From: Streptomyces fagopyri
GTDB taxonomy: Bacteria > Actinomycetota > Actinomycetes > Streptomycetales > Streptomycetaceae
DNA: 64,000 nt
Direction: 5' to 3'
Assembly: GCF_009498275.1 (NCBI RefSeq)
Contig: NZ_CP045643.1
Coordinates: forward strand, 3,472,001-3,536,000
Below are positions 1 to 9,086 of this stretch, in pieces. A program made the position numbers and the translations under genes. Under the pieces are notes generated by a model. That model was not told where the DNA came from. It did no database searches and saw nothing but the letters and a program-made list of their open reading frames with translations. The stretch's first letter is position 1. Every line of letters starts with the position of its first letter.

Positions 1-97
1 GCAGGCGACGACGGCGACCGTGTAGCCCTCCGGCCAGCTCGGCACAACGCCGCCGGAGGCCGCCAATACCAGCGCTACCGAAGACGGTTCCCGGATA

Positions 98-115
98 CCC
101 CAGGGCGACCTGGGG
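98..115 (+). terminator. Possible terminator at left edge
   Basis: A 7-bp stem (CCCCAGG / CCTGGGG) with a GCGA loop is followed by CTTCT. It could end a plus-strand gene whose last codons lie before the TAG at 22-24, but too little of that gene is in the window to judge. The rest of 1-263 holds no recognisable gene. Confidence 0.3.
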
Positions 116-263
116 CTTCTGAGTAACCCCCGGGCGCCCCCGATCTCACGGCACGCGCCCCCTTGTTGACCGTCCCTTTAACTGCAACTCTGAGAGTCCC
201 CCCACTTGTGAACTTGTGAATCCGCTCGCAAGCTCGACGGATTCGTAGGAGGTGGCTCCTTCC

Positions 264-656
264 ATGCTCGTCCGCGACGCCATGAGCACGGTGGTCCTCA
301 CCATCGGCCCGGCACACACCCTCCGCCAGGCGGCCCGTCTGATGTCCGCACGCCGCGTCGGCGCGGCCGTCGTCCTCGACGAGGACGCCGGCGGTCTCGG
401 CATCCTCACGGAACGTGACATCCTCAACTCGCTCGCCCTCGGCCAGGACCCCGACGCCGAGACCGCCGACACCCACACCACCACCGAGGTCGTCTTCGCC
501 GCCCCCGTCTGGACCCTGGAGGAGGCCGCGACGGCGATGTCGCACGGTGGTTTCCGCCATCTGATCGTGCTCGACGGCAGCGGTCCCGTCGGCATCGTCT
601 CGGTGCGCGACATCATCCGCTGCTGGGCACCGGCCAGGCAGCGCGTACCGGCCTGA
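264..656 (+). CDS. CBS domain-containing protein
   Basis: A 130-residue protein made of two CBS motifs, at about residues 5-60 and 75-125. Pairs of CBS motifs form a Bateman module that binds adenosine nucleotides and acts as an energy or ligand sensor, here as a stand-alone protein with no attached catalytic domain. The second motif shows the usual ending, GIVSVRDIIR. The start is the ATG at 264 because AGGAGG (247-252) lies 11 nt upstream; the GTG at 252 overlaps that ribosome-binding site and is unlikely. It is monocistronic, with the convergent catalase gene downstream. The ligand cannot be told from sequence. Confidence 0.9.
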   Translation: MLVRDAMSTVVLTIGPAHTLRQAARLMSARRVGAAVVLDEDAGGLGILTERDILNSLALGQDPDAETADTHTTTEVVFAAPVWTLEEAATAMSHGGFRHLIVLDGSGPVGIVSVRDIIRCWAPARQRVPA

Positions 657-681
657 GCGGGTCCCCCAACGCCCACGCCGA

Positions 682-720
682 CGGGCCGGACCCCCTCGTC
701 GTCCGAGGAGATCCGGCCCG
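682..720. terminator. Hairpin between convergent CBS and catalase genes
   Basis: CGGGCCGGA (682-690) pairs with TCCGGCCCG (712-720) across a 21-nt loop. It lies between the ends of two convergent genes and could terminate both. There is no T-tract, so the call is moderate. Confidence 0.4.
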
Positions 721-751
721 CCGTCGACGACAAGCGGTCCAGTGCTGGTGA

Positions 752-2206
752 TCAGCCGCGCAGGGCCTGGACCGCGGCCTCCAGCCGCTTGCCGAAGTCT
801 CCGTCGGCCCGACGGAAGTTGTCGATCGCGCGCTCGGCGATCTCGTCACGGGAGACCTTGGCGATGAAGCCGGCAAGGTTCTCGATCAGACGGCCCCGCT
901 CGTCCTCGGACATCAGCCGGTAGAGGTCACCGGCCTGCACGAAGTCGTTGTCCTCGGAGTGGGCCGGGGCCTCGTGGTTGCCGGTTCCCGCCGTGAAACC
1001 GGCGGTCGCCTGCCACAGCGGCCGGTCCGTCTGGAACGGGCCGCCGAAGCTGTTCGGCTCGTAGTTCTTGGCGCCCCCGTGCCGGCCGTCGTACAGGGAG
1101 CCGTCACGGGCGTTGGTACGCGCCTCGGTGGCGCGCGGGCGGTTCACCGGCAGGTGGTCGGCGTTGATGCCGACGCGGTAGCGGTGCGCGTCACCGTAGG
1201 CGAACAGGCGCCCCTGGAGCATCTTGTCGGGCGAGGGACCGATGCCCGGCACGAAGTGCGCGGGCGAGAAGATCGACTGCTCCACCTCGGCGAAGACGTT
1301 CTCCGGGTTGCGGTTGAGCTCCAGCCGGCCGATCTCGATCGGCGGGTAGTCCTCGTGCGGCCACACCTTGGTGAGGTCGAACGGGTTGAAGCGGTACTTC
1401 GCCGCGTCGTCCGCCGGCATGACCTGGATCTGCACGGTCCAGGACGGGAACTCGCCGCGCTCGATGGCCTCGCGCAGGTCGCGCTGGTGGGAGTCGGGGT
1501 CGACGCCGGAGAGCCGGACGGCCTCCTCGGTGGTCAGGTTCTTGATGCCCTGGTCGGTCTTGAAGTGGTACTTGACCCAGAAGACCTCGCCGGCCTCGTT
1601 GTTCCACTGGTACGTGTGCGAGCCGTACCCGTTGAGGTGGCGGTAGGAGGCCGGGATGCCGCGGTCGCCGAAGAGCCAGGTGACCTGGTGGGTGGACTCG
1701 GGGGACAGCCCCCAGAAGTCCCACACGTTGTCGGCTTCCTGTGAACCGGTGTACGGGTCGCGCTTCTGCGTGTGGATGAAGTCGGGGAACTTGATGGCGT
1801 CCTTGATGAAGAACACCGGAGTGTTGTTGCCGACCAGGTCGTAGTTGCCCTCTTCGGTGTAGAACTTCAGCGCGAAGCCGCGGGGGTCACGGACCGCGTC
1901 CGCGGAACCGAGGTTTCCGGCCACGGTCGAGAACCGCAGGAAGGTCTCGGTCTGCTTGCCGACCTCGGACAGGAACTTCGCGCGCGTCCACCGCGACACG
2001 TCACGGGTGAGCGTGAAGGTGCCGTAGGCGGCGGCGCCCCGGGCGTGCACGACGCGCTCCGGGATGCGCTCGCGGTTGAAGTGCGCGAGCTTCTCCAGCA
2101 GCAGCTGGTCCTGGACGAGCACAGGGCCGCCGACGCCCGCGGTCTCGCTGTTCTGGTTGTCGGCCACCGGCGCGCCGGCCTCCGTCGTAAGCGGTCCCTG
2201 CGTCAC
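752..2206 (-). CDS. katA: Catalase (small-subunit, haem b)
   Basis: A 484-residue monofunctional catalase that dismutates hydrogen peroxide in the cytoplasm. The distal haem histidine lies in RVVHARG, followed by AYGTF. The conserved distal asparagine lies in NTPVFFIKD, and the proximal haem-ligand tyrosine in [12 protein letters not shown]. Its length fits small-subunit (clade 3) catalases. The start chosen is GTG at 2206, which has AGGAGG five bases upstream; an ATG at 2224 and a GTG at 2308 are in frame but lack such a site. It is transcribed divergently from a Fur-family regulator (2351), with a palindrome between them, the standard arrangement of a peroxide-responsive catalase. Confidence 0.95.
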   Translation of the reverse strand: MTQGPLTTEAGAPVADNQNSETAGVGGPVLVQDQLLLEKLAHFNRERIPERVVHARGAAAYGTFTLTRDVSRWTRAKFLSEVGKQTETFLRFSTVAGNLGSADAVRDPRGFALKFYTEEGNYDLVGNNTPVFFIKDAIKFPDFIHTQKRDPYTGSQEADNVWDFWGLSPESTHQVTWLFGDRGIPASYRHLNGYGSHTYQWNNEAGEVFWVKYHFKTDQGIKNLTTEEAVRLSGVDPDSHQRDLREAIERGEFPSWTVQIQVMPADDAAKYRFNPFDLTKVWPHEDYPPIEIGRLELNRNPENVFAEVEQSIFSPAHFVPGIGPSPDKMLQGRLFAYGDAHRYRVGINADHLPVNRPRATEARTNARDGSLYDGRHGGAKNYEPNSFGGPFQTDRPLWQATAGFTAGTGNHEAPAHSEDNDFVQAGDLYRLMSEDERGRLIENLAGFIAKVSRDEIAERAIDNFRRADGDFGKRLEAAVQALRG

Positions 2207-2267
2207 GTGCGCCTCCTGCGTCATTCCTGCCCAGACCTGTTCCCTGACCAGTATCGAGTTCGATCCT

Positions 2268-2281
2268 ACAATGGACATTGT
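2268..2281. promoter_or_regulatory. Candidate Fur/CatR operator
   Basis: The 14-bp sequence ACAATGGACATTGT is a 6-2-6 inverted repeat (ACAATG / CATTGT). It sits in the 144-bp gap between the divergent catalase and Fur-family genes. Short AT-rich palindromes of this kind are typical operators of peroxide-sensing Fur proteins, so binding by the adjacent regulator to repress the catalase, and possibly itself, is the likely role. Confidence 0.65.
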
Positions 2282-2350
2282 CCAAGTCAAGTAACCCTCC
2301 AAAGTCACACTCGTTCGGGATCTGGTTCACCTGCTGTTAGGCTGCTCCGC

Positions 2351-2767
2351 ATGAGTGACCTGTTGGAACGACTGCGCGGACGCGGCTGGCGCATGACCGC
2401 ACAGCGGCGTGTCGTGGCCGAGGTGCTCGACGGTGACCACGTCCACTTGACGGCCGACGAGGTGCACGCGCGGGCCGTCGTCAAGCTGCCGGAGATCTCC
2501 CGGGCGACCGTCTACAACACGCTGGGTGAGCTGGTCTCGCTCGGTGAGGTGCTGGAAGTCGCCACGGACAAGCGCGCGAAGCGCTACGACCCGAACGCGC
2601 ACCGTCCGCACCACCATCTGGTCTGCGCCCGGTGCGGCGCGATCCGCGACGTCCACCCGGGCGGCAACCCGCTGGCCGACCTCCCGGACTCCGAGCGCTT
2701 CGGCTTCGCCGTCTCGGACGTCGAGGTGACGTACCGCGGCGTGTGCCCGAACTGCGCGGCGGCCTGA
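2351..2767 (+). CDS. catR: Fur-family peroxide-responsive repressor (CatR type)
   Basis: A 138-residue Fur-family protein. The N-terminal winged helix covers about residues 1-80 (GWRMTAQRRVVAEVL and ISRATVYNTLGEL are the usual signature). The metal-binding and dimer domain holds the HRPHHHL segment and two CxxC pairs (CARC, CPNC) that should bind structural zinc. Family knowledge and the divergent catalase next to it point to a peroxide-sensing repressor rather than an iron regulator. The ATG at 2351 has only a weak ribosome-binding site, so translation may be inefficient or leaderless. Confidence 0.9.
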   Translation: MSDLLERLRGRGWRMTAQRRVVAEVLDGDHVHLTADEVHARAVVKLPEISRATVYNTLGELVSLGEVLEVATDKRAKRYDPNAHRPHHHLVCARCGAIRDVHPGGNPLADLPDSERFGFAVSDVEVTYRGVCPNCAAA

Positions 2768-2789
2768 CCACCGCACCACACGCACACCG

Positions 2790-2823
2790 AAGCCCCGGCC
2801 CGCGAGAGAGCGGCCGGGGCTTT
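2790..2823 (+). terminator. Intrinsic terminator of the Fur-family gene
   Basis: AAGCCCCGGCC and GGCCGGGGCTT form an 11-bp stem starting 22 bp after the stop codon, followed by a short T run. Confidence 0.8.
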
Positions 2824-2848
2824 CCCTGTCGCACACCCCGGGAAAACA

Positions 2849-2882
2849 CCTAGGGCCCGAATCCGTAGATCCGGGCCCTAGG
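2849..2882 (-). terminator. Intrinsic terminator of tRNA-fMet copy 1
   Basis: An 11-bp perfect stem (CCTAGGGCCCG / CGGGCCCTAGG) lies 8 bp beyond the tRNA 3' end. In the minus direction it is followed by TGTTTT, which suits an intrinsic terminator. Confidence 0.75.
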
Positions 2883-2889
2883 CCTTGAG

Positions 2890-2963
2890 TAGCGGGGACA
2901 GGATTTGAACCTGCGACCTCTGGGTTATGAGCCCAGCGAGCTACCGAGCTGCTCCACCCCGCG
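2890..2963 (-). tRNA. Initiator tRNA-fMet (CAU), copy 1
   Basis: A 74-nt tRNA with anticodon CAU in the loop CTCATAA. Two initiator marks are visible: the anticodon stem ends in three G-C pairs (GGG/CCC next to the loop), and position 1 (C) cannot pair with position 72 (U). CCA is not encoded. It is identical over its whole length to the copy at 5267-5340. Confidence 0.95.
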
Positions 2964-3080
2964 TCGTTGAACTGAACGTTACGTCACCTGGGTGGACCAG
3001 CGCAAATCGTTTACCCACCGCCTGAGAACAGGGGCGTCCGGCATCTCGGGGGCGGCACGGAACGACAGCGGCGAACCTCC

Positions 3081-3129
3081 CCGCCACCCGCCACCCGCCA
3101 CCCGCCACCGGCCACCGGCCACCGGCCAC
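3081..3129. repeat. 7-bp tandem repeat array
   Basis: Seven 7-bp units in a row: four CCGCCAC, then three CGGCCAC. The array ends 10 bp before the stop codon of the Sel1-repeat gene, in its 3' untranslated region. Such short tandem arrays change copy number by slippage. Confidence 0.85.
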
Positions 3130-3139
3130 CGGCGGAGCG

Positions 3140-4972
3140 TCACGCGGACAACTCCTCCCGCAACGCGTCCCGCAGCCGAGCCGCCCGCTCCGACACCTCC
3201 GCAGGACCCAGCGAAACCGCCCGATCCGCCCACCGCTGCCCCTCGGCCAGCTCGCCCCGCCGCGCGTACACGAGTGCGAGCCGCAACGCCGCCCGCCCGT
3301 GCCCCGCGTCCGCCGCCCGGGCCCACCACAACGCGGCCTCCGGCTCACTCCCCTCCCGGGCGAGCAGCAGCCCGAGATTGAACGCCCCGTTCCGCGACCC
3401 GGCCTCGGCGGCCTCGCGGTACCACCGTGCCGCGTCCACCACGTCCCCTCGCGCCGCCGCGAGCATCCCCACCCGCACCTGCGCCCGCCGGTGCCCCTGG
3501 GACGCCGCCCGCTCGTACCACTCCTCGCACTCGCTCTTCTCGTGCGCGGGCTCCCCCAGTTCGTGCTCCGGCGCGGGTGGGCGGCGCGCGTCGAGCACCG
3601 AGGCCAGCCGGTACGCGGCCTCCGCGCTGCCACCGCCCGCCGCGCGGCGCAGATGCCGCTCCGCGGCCACCTCGTCCCCGTCCCGCAGCCGGGCGATGCC
3701 GACCTGGAGCGCGGCCTCCGTGTGTCCGTCGGCGGCGGCACGCTCGTACCAGCGCAGCGCCGCGGCGTCGTCGGCCGTGGTGCCCCGCCCGGCGTGCAGG
3801 ATTCCCAGGTTGAACGCGGCGTCGACGCTGCCCGCCTCCGCCGCCTTGGAGAACCACGGCTCGGCGCCGGCCGCGTCCCCGACCTGGAGCAGCAGGACGG
3901 CCAGGGCGTTCGCCGCCTCCCGGTGCCCGGCGTACGCGGCCTGCCGGTACCACTGCTCGGCCTGCGCGGTCCGGCCCTGTTCGGCGCAGAGCAGCGCGAG
4001 GTTGTAAGCGCCGTTGGTGTCGCCCGCGTCCATCGCGGCCCGGTACCACCGCTCGGCGGTCTGGGTCTCGCCCCGCTCCGCGTGCAGCGCGCCGAGGGCG
4101 TTCGCGGCGTTGCCGTCGCCCTCCTGAGCGGCCCGCAGCCACCACACGGCGGCGCTCTCGGTGTCGCCGGCGTCGCGCAGCAGGAACCCGAGCGCGCAGG
4201 CCGCCCGCGCCTCGCCGTCCTTGGCGGACGTCAGGTACCAGCGTCCGGCCTCCTTGAGCTCGCCGCGCTTCTCCAGGATGGCCCCCAGGTGCAGCGCGGC
4301 CCGCCGGTGCCCGCGCGCGGCGGCCTGCCGGTACCACTGCTCGGCCTCTTCGCCGGCGGCCCCGATGACACCCAGCACGCCGCTGACACCGTTGTCGGAG
4401 CCCCTTTCGCCCGCGTCGGCGGCCTTGCGGTCGAGTGTGCGCGCCAGCCGGTACGCCGCCTCGCGGTGTCCTCGCTCGGCGGCCGCCCGCATCCACTGCT
4501 CGGCGCCGACGTCGCCGCGGTGCTCCAGCAGATCGGCGAGCGCGTACGCCCCGAGGGCATGGCCCTGCTCGGCGGACTGGCGCAGCCAGTACTCGGCGGC
4601 GGGCTCGTCGCCCCGCTCGCGGTGGTAGCGGCCGAGGGCGTGCGCGGCGGCCGCGGAGCCCGCGACGGCGGCGATCCGCCACCATCCCGCGGCGTCGTCG
4701 GTGTATCCGCGCTGGTGCAGAAGGACGCCCAGGTTGTTGGCGGCGGCACGGTCACCGGCGGCGGTGGCGGCGCGCAGCTGGGGCTCGGCCGCGTCGAGAT
4801 CGCCGCGGCGCAGCAGCATCGCTCCGAGGACGCTCATCGCCTCGACGTCGCCGGATTCGGCGGCGAGCCGCTGACGCGCCTCTTCCGCCGCCTCGCCGGT
4901 TTCGTCCCGGTCCGAAGGCTGCACAAAACGCCCTGTCTCCAACAGAGTTGCCTTGTCCCCCATAACGTCCAT
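3140..4972 (-). CDS. Sel1/TPR-repeat protein
   Basis: A 610-residue solenoid of about fifteen units of 30-36 residues with the Sel1-like pattern (A..LG.....G....A..WY..AA..G). The units run from about residue 25 to the C-terminus. There is no signal peptide or membrane segment, so it is probably a cytoplasmic scaffold that binds other proteins; no enzymatic motif is visible. The ATG at 4972 is preceded by AGGTGG; an ATG at 4963 is also possible. It stands alone between the two initiator tRNA genes. Its partners are unknown. Confidence 0.88.
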   Translation of the reverse strand: MDVMGDKATLLETGRFVQPSDRDETGEAAEEARQRLAAESGDVEAMSVLGAMLLRRGDLDAAEPQLRAATAAGDRAAANNLGVLLHQRGYTDDAAGWWRIAAVAGSAAAAHALGRYHRERGDEPAAEYWLRQSAEQGHALGAYALADLLEHRGDVGAEQWMRAAAERGHREAAYRLARTLDRKAADAGERGSDNGVSGVLGVIGAAGEEAEQWYRQAAARGHRRAALHLGAILEKRGELKEAGRWYLTSAKDGEARAACALGFLLRDAGDTESAAVWWLRAAQEGDGNAANALGALHAERGETQTAERWYRAAMDAGDTNGAYNLALLCAEQGRTAQAEQWYRQAAYAGHREAANALAVLLLQVGDAAGAEPWFSKAAEAGSVDAAFNLGILHAGRGTTADDAAALRWYERAAADGHTEAALQVGIARLRDGDEVAAERHLRRAAGGGSAEAAYRLASVLDARRPPAPEHELGEPAHEKSECEEWYERAASQGHRRAQVRVGMLAAARGDVVDAARWYREAAEAGSRNGAFNLGLLLAREGSEPEAALWWARAADAGHGRAALRLALVYARRGELAEGQRWADRAVSLGPAEVSERAARLRDALREELSA

Positions 4973-5226
4973 CGTCGCACCACCTGCAACCCGGCCACAC
5001 CTGGTATACCGCAGTCAGTGAGGTCACTTCAGCGTTTTGTCGACATGCCCACAGAGAGACAAGTGAAACACAAAATCCCCAACTCCCCACGGATGGCGCA
5101 GCCTTCGCGCGTGTCGCCGACCGGTGCCGGTGCGCCCCCCGCGTACCGGCGGTACGCGGCCGGCACACGCACCTCGCGCGACCGCGGTGGCATCCGCGGG
5201 CACGGGGTGCGCGACCGCACATGACG

Positions 5227-5256
5227 AAGGCCCGGATCCTTGAGGATCCGGGCCTT
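5227..5256 (-). terminator. Intrinsic terminator of tRNA-fMet copy 2
   Basis: A 13-bp perfect stem (AAGGCCCGGATCC / GGATCCGGGCCTT) with a TTGA loop, about 10 bp beyond the tRNA 3' end. Its sequence is unrelated to the terminator of copy 1. Confidence 0.75.
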
Positions 5257-5266
5257 CGCCTTTCAG

Positions 5267-5340
5267 TAGCGGGGACAGGATTTGAACCTGCGACCTCTGG
5301 GTTATGAGCCCAGCGAGCTACCGAGCTGCTCCACCCCGCG
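5267..5340 (-). tRNA. Initiator tRNA-fMet (CAU), copy 2
   Basis: A 74-nt tRNA identical to the copy at 2890-2963, with the same initiator features: GGG/CCC base of the anticodon stem and an unpaired C1-U72. Only the tRNA body is duplicated; the flanks and terminators differ. Confidence 0.95.
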
Positions 5341-5382
5341 CCGTTGTGTTGCAACCGTACCACGGCGCGGAGGGGACTCCGT

Positions 5383-8346
5383 TCAGCTGTTCCCGGAGCT
5401 CCCGTCGCTGCTGGGAGTGCCGCTCGGGCTGCCGTTCTTGTCGCTGCCCTTGTCGCCGGCCTTGTCGCCGCTCTTGCTGCCGCCGCTGGGCTTGCCGGCC
5501 GCGTCCTGGGCGTCCTCAGCCCTCTTCAGAGCGTCCTGAAGGTCCTTCTGCGCCTGGCCGTACGCCGTCCAGTCGCCCTTCTTGAGGGCGTCCTGGCCCT
5601 CGGTGAAGGCCTTCTGGGCGTCGTCGAGCGCCTGCTGGACCGTGGGGTTGCTCGATGTCGGTGGTTTCGTGGTGCCCGTGTCGCTCGGTGGGGTGGTCGT
5701 GACGTCCGCCCCGAACACCTTGTTGAGGGCTTGGTCGAGCGTGTCCTCGAAGGCGGTGTTGCCTCCGTAGGTCACCAGCACCTTGCGCAGCAACGGGTAC
5801 TTGAGTCCACCACCCCGTACGTAGACGGGCTCCACGTAGAGCAGTCCTCCGTCGAGCGGAATCGTCAGCAGGTTGCCGTACTCGACCTCCGAGGCGCCGC
5901 CGCTGAGGAGTCTGATGGACTCGGCGATGGTCTGTTCGGAGTTGAACTGGCTCTGGACCTGTTTGGGTCCGTCGACGGGTTCGCTCGTCGGCAGTTTCAG
6001 GATTCTGATCTTGCCGTAGTCGCTGGTGCCCGCCTCGGCGTTGACCGACATGAAGGCGCTCAGGTTGTCCCGGCCGTTCGGCGTGAACGTCGTCGTCAGC
6101 GAGAACGCCTGCGCCTGCTGGTCGGGCATCTTCATGCTCAGGTAGTACGGCGGTACCGCGTTGCCCGACTTGTTGCTCGGGTCGTCGGGGACCTGCCACA
6201 CCTCGCTGCCGCTGAGGAACGTCTGCGCGTCCTTCACGTGGTAGCGGGTGAGCAGTTCCCGCTGGACCTTGAACAGGTCCTGCGGGTAGCGGAGATGGGC
6301 CATCAGCGAGGGTGAGATGTCCTGCTTCGACTTCACCGTGTGCGGGAACGCCTTCATCCAGGTCTTGAGGACCGGGTCCTTGGTGTCCCACTGGTAGAGC
6401 TTGACGTCACCGGTGTACGCGTCGACGGTGGCCTTCACGGAGTTGCGGATGTAGTTGACCTGGTTCTGCTGGGCCACCACCGCGCGCTGGTTGTTGGTCG
6501 CCGTGAGCGAGTCGGCCGTCGTGTCACCGAGGGTGGTGCGGGAGGCGTACGGATAGCCGTTGGTCGTGGTGTACGCGTCGACGATCCACTGGATCTTGCC
6601 GTCGACCACGGCCGGGTAGGCGTCGCCGTCGATGGTCAGCCAGGGCGCCACGGCCTCGACACGGTCCTTGGGGGTGCGGTTGTAGAGGATCCGGGAACCC
6701 TCGCCGATCGCGCCCGAGTACAGGATCTGCGGCTCACCGAACGCGACCGCGTACGCGGCACGGTTGACCGGGCTGGAGAGGCTGACGCCACTGCCGCCCT
6801 TGTAGCTGGTCGTCTTCTCCCCGCTGTCGTCGGAGTAGTCGATCTCCTTCTGGGGACCGCCGACGATGGAGTACTGGGTGGTCTTCTCGCCGTAGTAGAC
6901 GCGCTGCTCGTACGTCCCGAGGTCGCCCTTGGACGGCAGGTCGGACTCGGTGAAGACGGGCCGGCCGCCGGCGGTCGCCGTGGTGCCCTTGGCGGCGACC
7001 ACGCCGTAGCCGTGCGTGTAGCGGAAGTGGTCGTTGATCCAGTTGTTCTTCGGAATGCCGTTGAGGTTCAGCTCACGCAGCCCGATGACCGTGTCCTGGT
7101 CCTTGCCGTCCTTGCTGTAGCGGTCGACGTCCAGGTTGGTCGGGAACGCGTAGTAGTTCCTCATCTGCTGCAGCTGCTGGAACGTCGGGGAGACGATGTT
7201 CGGGTCCATGATCCGGATGCTCGCCGTGGAGTCGGCGTCATCGCGCAGCTTGGTCTTGTCCTTGGTGCCGCTCGTCCCCGCGTACTCCGAGACCTTGGTG
7301 CCGTCGATGCCGTAGGCCTCGCGCGTCGCCTTCAGGTTCTTCTCGACGTACGGCGCTTCCTTGGCCTGCTCGTTCGGCTGGACCTGGAACTTCTGGACGA
7401 TCGCCGGGTACAGGCCGCCGATGAGGATCGCGGAGAGCACCATCAGGCCGAAGCCGATCACGGGCAGCTGCCAGGTGCGCCGCCACAGGGTGGCGAAGAA
7501 CAGCAGTGCGCAGATGACGGCGATGCAGAAGAGGATCGTCTTGGCGGGCAGGTAGGCGTTGGCGTCGACGTACCTGAGGCCGGTCCAGTTCCCGGTCGCC
7601 TTGAAGTCGCTGGACTTCACGGCGAGTCCGTACCGGTCGAGCCAGTAGGCGACCGCCTTCAGCGCGACGAAGACACCGAGGAGCACCGAGAGGTGGCCGG
7701 TGGCCGCCGCCGTGGCACGCGCCCCCGGGCTGGTGATCCGCAGTCCTCCGTAGAGGTAGTGCGTGAGCGCGGCGGCGATCAGCGACAGCACGGCGGCGGC
7801 GAAGCCGAAGCCGAGGAGGAACCGGTACCAGGGCAGGTCGAAGGCGTAGAAGGACACGTCGAGGTGGAACTGGGGGTCCTTCTGGTCGAAGGGGACTCCG
7901 TTCACCCACATCAGCCAGGTGCGCCACTGGCCGGACGCGGACGCGCCCGCGATCAGCCCCACCAGGGCGGTGACGCCGAGCAGCAGCCACCTCTTGTAGG
8001 GCGCGATGCCCATCCGGTAGCGGTCGAGGCTCTGCTGCTCCATCGACATGGCGCTCAGTGGCGGCCGCAGCCGGTGCGCCAGCCAGATGTTCACCCCCAC
8101 CGCCGCCGCCATGAGCAGGCCGAAGACGAAGAAAAGTCCGATCTTGGTCCACAGGGTCGTCGTGAAGACGGACGAGTAGTGGACCGACCGGTACCAGAGC
8201 CAGTCCGTCCAGAACCCCGCGAACATGACGAAGGCCATGGCCAGCACGGCCAGCACGCCCAGGGTCATGAGCAGGGTCCGGACACGCCGGGAGGGTCGGC
8301 CCACTCTCATCCGTGGCCCCGTCGGGCCTCCACCGCGGTCCGGCAT
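5383..8346 (-). CDS. UPF0182 family large membrane protein
   Basis: About 987 residues. Seven or so hydrophobic segments fill the first 310 residues (for example [18 protein letters not shown] and [18 protein letters not shown]). A large, probably extracytoplasmic domain follows, and then a low-complexity tail rich in Ser, Gly, Lys and Asp that includes an alanine-lysine helix near residues 900-950. This is the UPF0182 architecture, widespread in actinobacteria and of unknown function. The ATG at 8346 is chosen because it opens the conserved MPDRGGGP sequence; the GTG at 8367 is also in frame, and neither has a clear ribosome-binding site. It is divergent from the PPA1309 gene. Confidence 0.92.
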   Translation of the reverse strand: MPDRGGGPTGPRMRVGRPSRRVRTLLMTLGVLAVLAMAFVMFAGFWTDWLWYRSVHYSSVFTTTLWTKIGLFFVFGLLMAAAVGVNIWLAHRLRPPLSAMSMEQQSLDRYRMGIAPYKRWLLLGVTALVGLIAGASASGQWRTWLMWVNGVPFDQKDPQFHLDVSFYAFDLPWYRFLLGFGFAAAVLSLIAAALTHYLYGGLRITSPGARATAAATGHLSVLLGVFVALKAVAYWLDRYGLAVKSSDFKATGNWTGLRYVDANAYLPAKTILFCIAVICALLFFATLWRRTWQLPVIGFGLMVLSAILIGGLYPAIVQKFQVQPNEQAKEAPYVEKNLKATREAYGIDGTKVSEYAGTSGTKDKTKLRDDADSTASIRIMDPNIVSPTFQQLQQMRNYYAFPTNLDVDRYSKDGKDQDTVIGLRELNLNGIPKNNWINDHFRYTHGYGVVAAKGTTATAGGRPVFTESDLPSKGDLGTYEQRVYYGEKTTQYSIVGGPQKEIDYSDDSGEKTTSYKGGSGVSLSSPVNRAAYAVAFGEPQILYSGAIGEGSRILYNRTPKDRVEAVAPWLTIDGDAYPAVVDGKIQWIVDAYTTTNGYPYASRTTLGDTTADSLTATNNQRAVVAQQNQVNYIRNSVKATVDAYTGDVKLYQWDTKDPVLKTWMKAFPHTVKSKQDISPSLMAHLRYPQDLFKVQRELLTRYHVKDAQTFLSGSEVWQVPDDPSNKSGNAVPPYYLSMKMPDQQAQAFSLTTTFTPNGRDNLSAFMSVNAEAGTSDYGKIRILKLPTSEPVDGPKQVQSQFNSEQTIAESIRLLSGGASEVEYGNLLTIPLDGGLLYVEPVYVRGGGLKYPLLRKVLVTYGGNTAFEDTLDQALNKVFGADVTTTPPSDTGTTKPPTSSNPTVQQALDDAQKAFTEGQDALKKGDWTAYGQAQKDLQDALKRAEDAQDAAGKPSGGSKSGDKAGDKGSDKNGSPSGTPSSDGSSGNS

Positions 8347-8508
8347 CTGGAAAGCCAAGGTGCGCACCTCGAAGTCGCTGTTGATCCGTCAGGCCCCGTG
8401 AAAGCGGACCATCCATCAGGCTCCGTGATCGTGGAGCCTCACCTATGCAACTTACTCACGCTTTACTCGGTTCCCGCTTCCGGGTACTAACGAGGCAGGA
8501 TTGTGACC

Positions 8509-9051
8509 ATGTCCAACACTCCCATGGCAGCGAGCCCGCTCACCCGGGTCGTACTCGAGATCGACGAGTACGCCTCAGGCCTCGGCTGGGACCAGCCCGC
8601 CCGCCTCTTCGCCCTCGTAGACACCGCACGACTGCGCACCCAGGAACCCGGCCTCGCGGCCCAGCTCGGACTGCAGGACGAGCCCGAGAGCACCGCTCTC
8701 ACCCCCGTCGAGCAGGACGAGATCCCTGCCGGCAAGCCGCTGGACGAGTTCCTCGGCACCATCGCCTGGCCCGACGCCGTGGTCGGCTGTGCGCTGACCG
8801 TGGAGCGGCTGATGCTGCCGCCGTCCGCGGAGGCCTCCGTTCCGGAGGGGCTGAGCGACAAGAAGCTCGCGAAGTGGGTCGCCGAGCATCCGGACCGCCA
8901 GGAGGTACGGATGACGGTCGGCGTCCTGCGCGACGGCACCCGTGACTCGGCGCTGCGGCTGCGCGAGAAGGACGCGGCGACGGAGGTGCTGACGGGGGCG
9001 GGCCTGGTGCCGGGGCTCGCCGAGGCGCTGTCGGCGACGTTCGCGGAGTAG
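8509..9051 (+). CDS. PPA1309 family protein
   Basis: A soluble protein of 180 residues of the PPA1309 family, conserved in actinobacteria and without a known role. No catalytic motif, signal peptide or membrane helix is visible. The ATG at 8509 lies 8 nt after AGGA; a GTG two codons upstream is an equal alternative. The gene converges on the PDZ protease gene, sharing a hairpin that includes its own stop codon. Confidence 0.85.
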   Translation: MSNTPMAASPLTRVVLEIDEYASGLGWDQPARLFALVDTARLRTQEPGLAAQLGLQDEPESTALTPVEQDEIPAGKPLDEFLGTIAWPDAVVGCALTVERLMLPPSAEASVPEGLSDKKLAKWVAEHPDRQEVRMTVGVLRDGTRDSALRLREKDAATEVLTGAGLVPGLAEALSATFAE

Positions 9052-9070
9052 CTCCGGGGGCTACTCCGCG
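9042..9070. terminator. Bidirectional hairpin between convergent genes
   Basis: CGCGGAGTAGC (9042-9052) pairs with GCTACTCCGCG (9060-9070) around a 7-nt loop. It contains the TAG of the PPA1309 gene and lies 17 bp from the end of the convergent protease gene. Confidence 0.6.
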
Positions 9071-9086
9071 GTGCGGACCGGCCGCT

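Noticed and set aside
1..24. Possible 3' end of a plus-strand gene ending in TAG at 22-24
   Set aside because: Only seven codons are visible and three frames remain open on one strand or the other, so no support.
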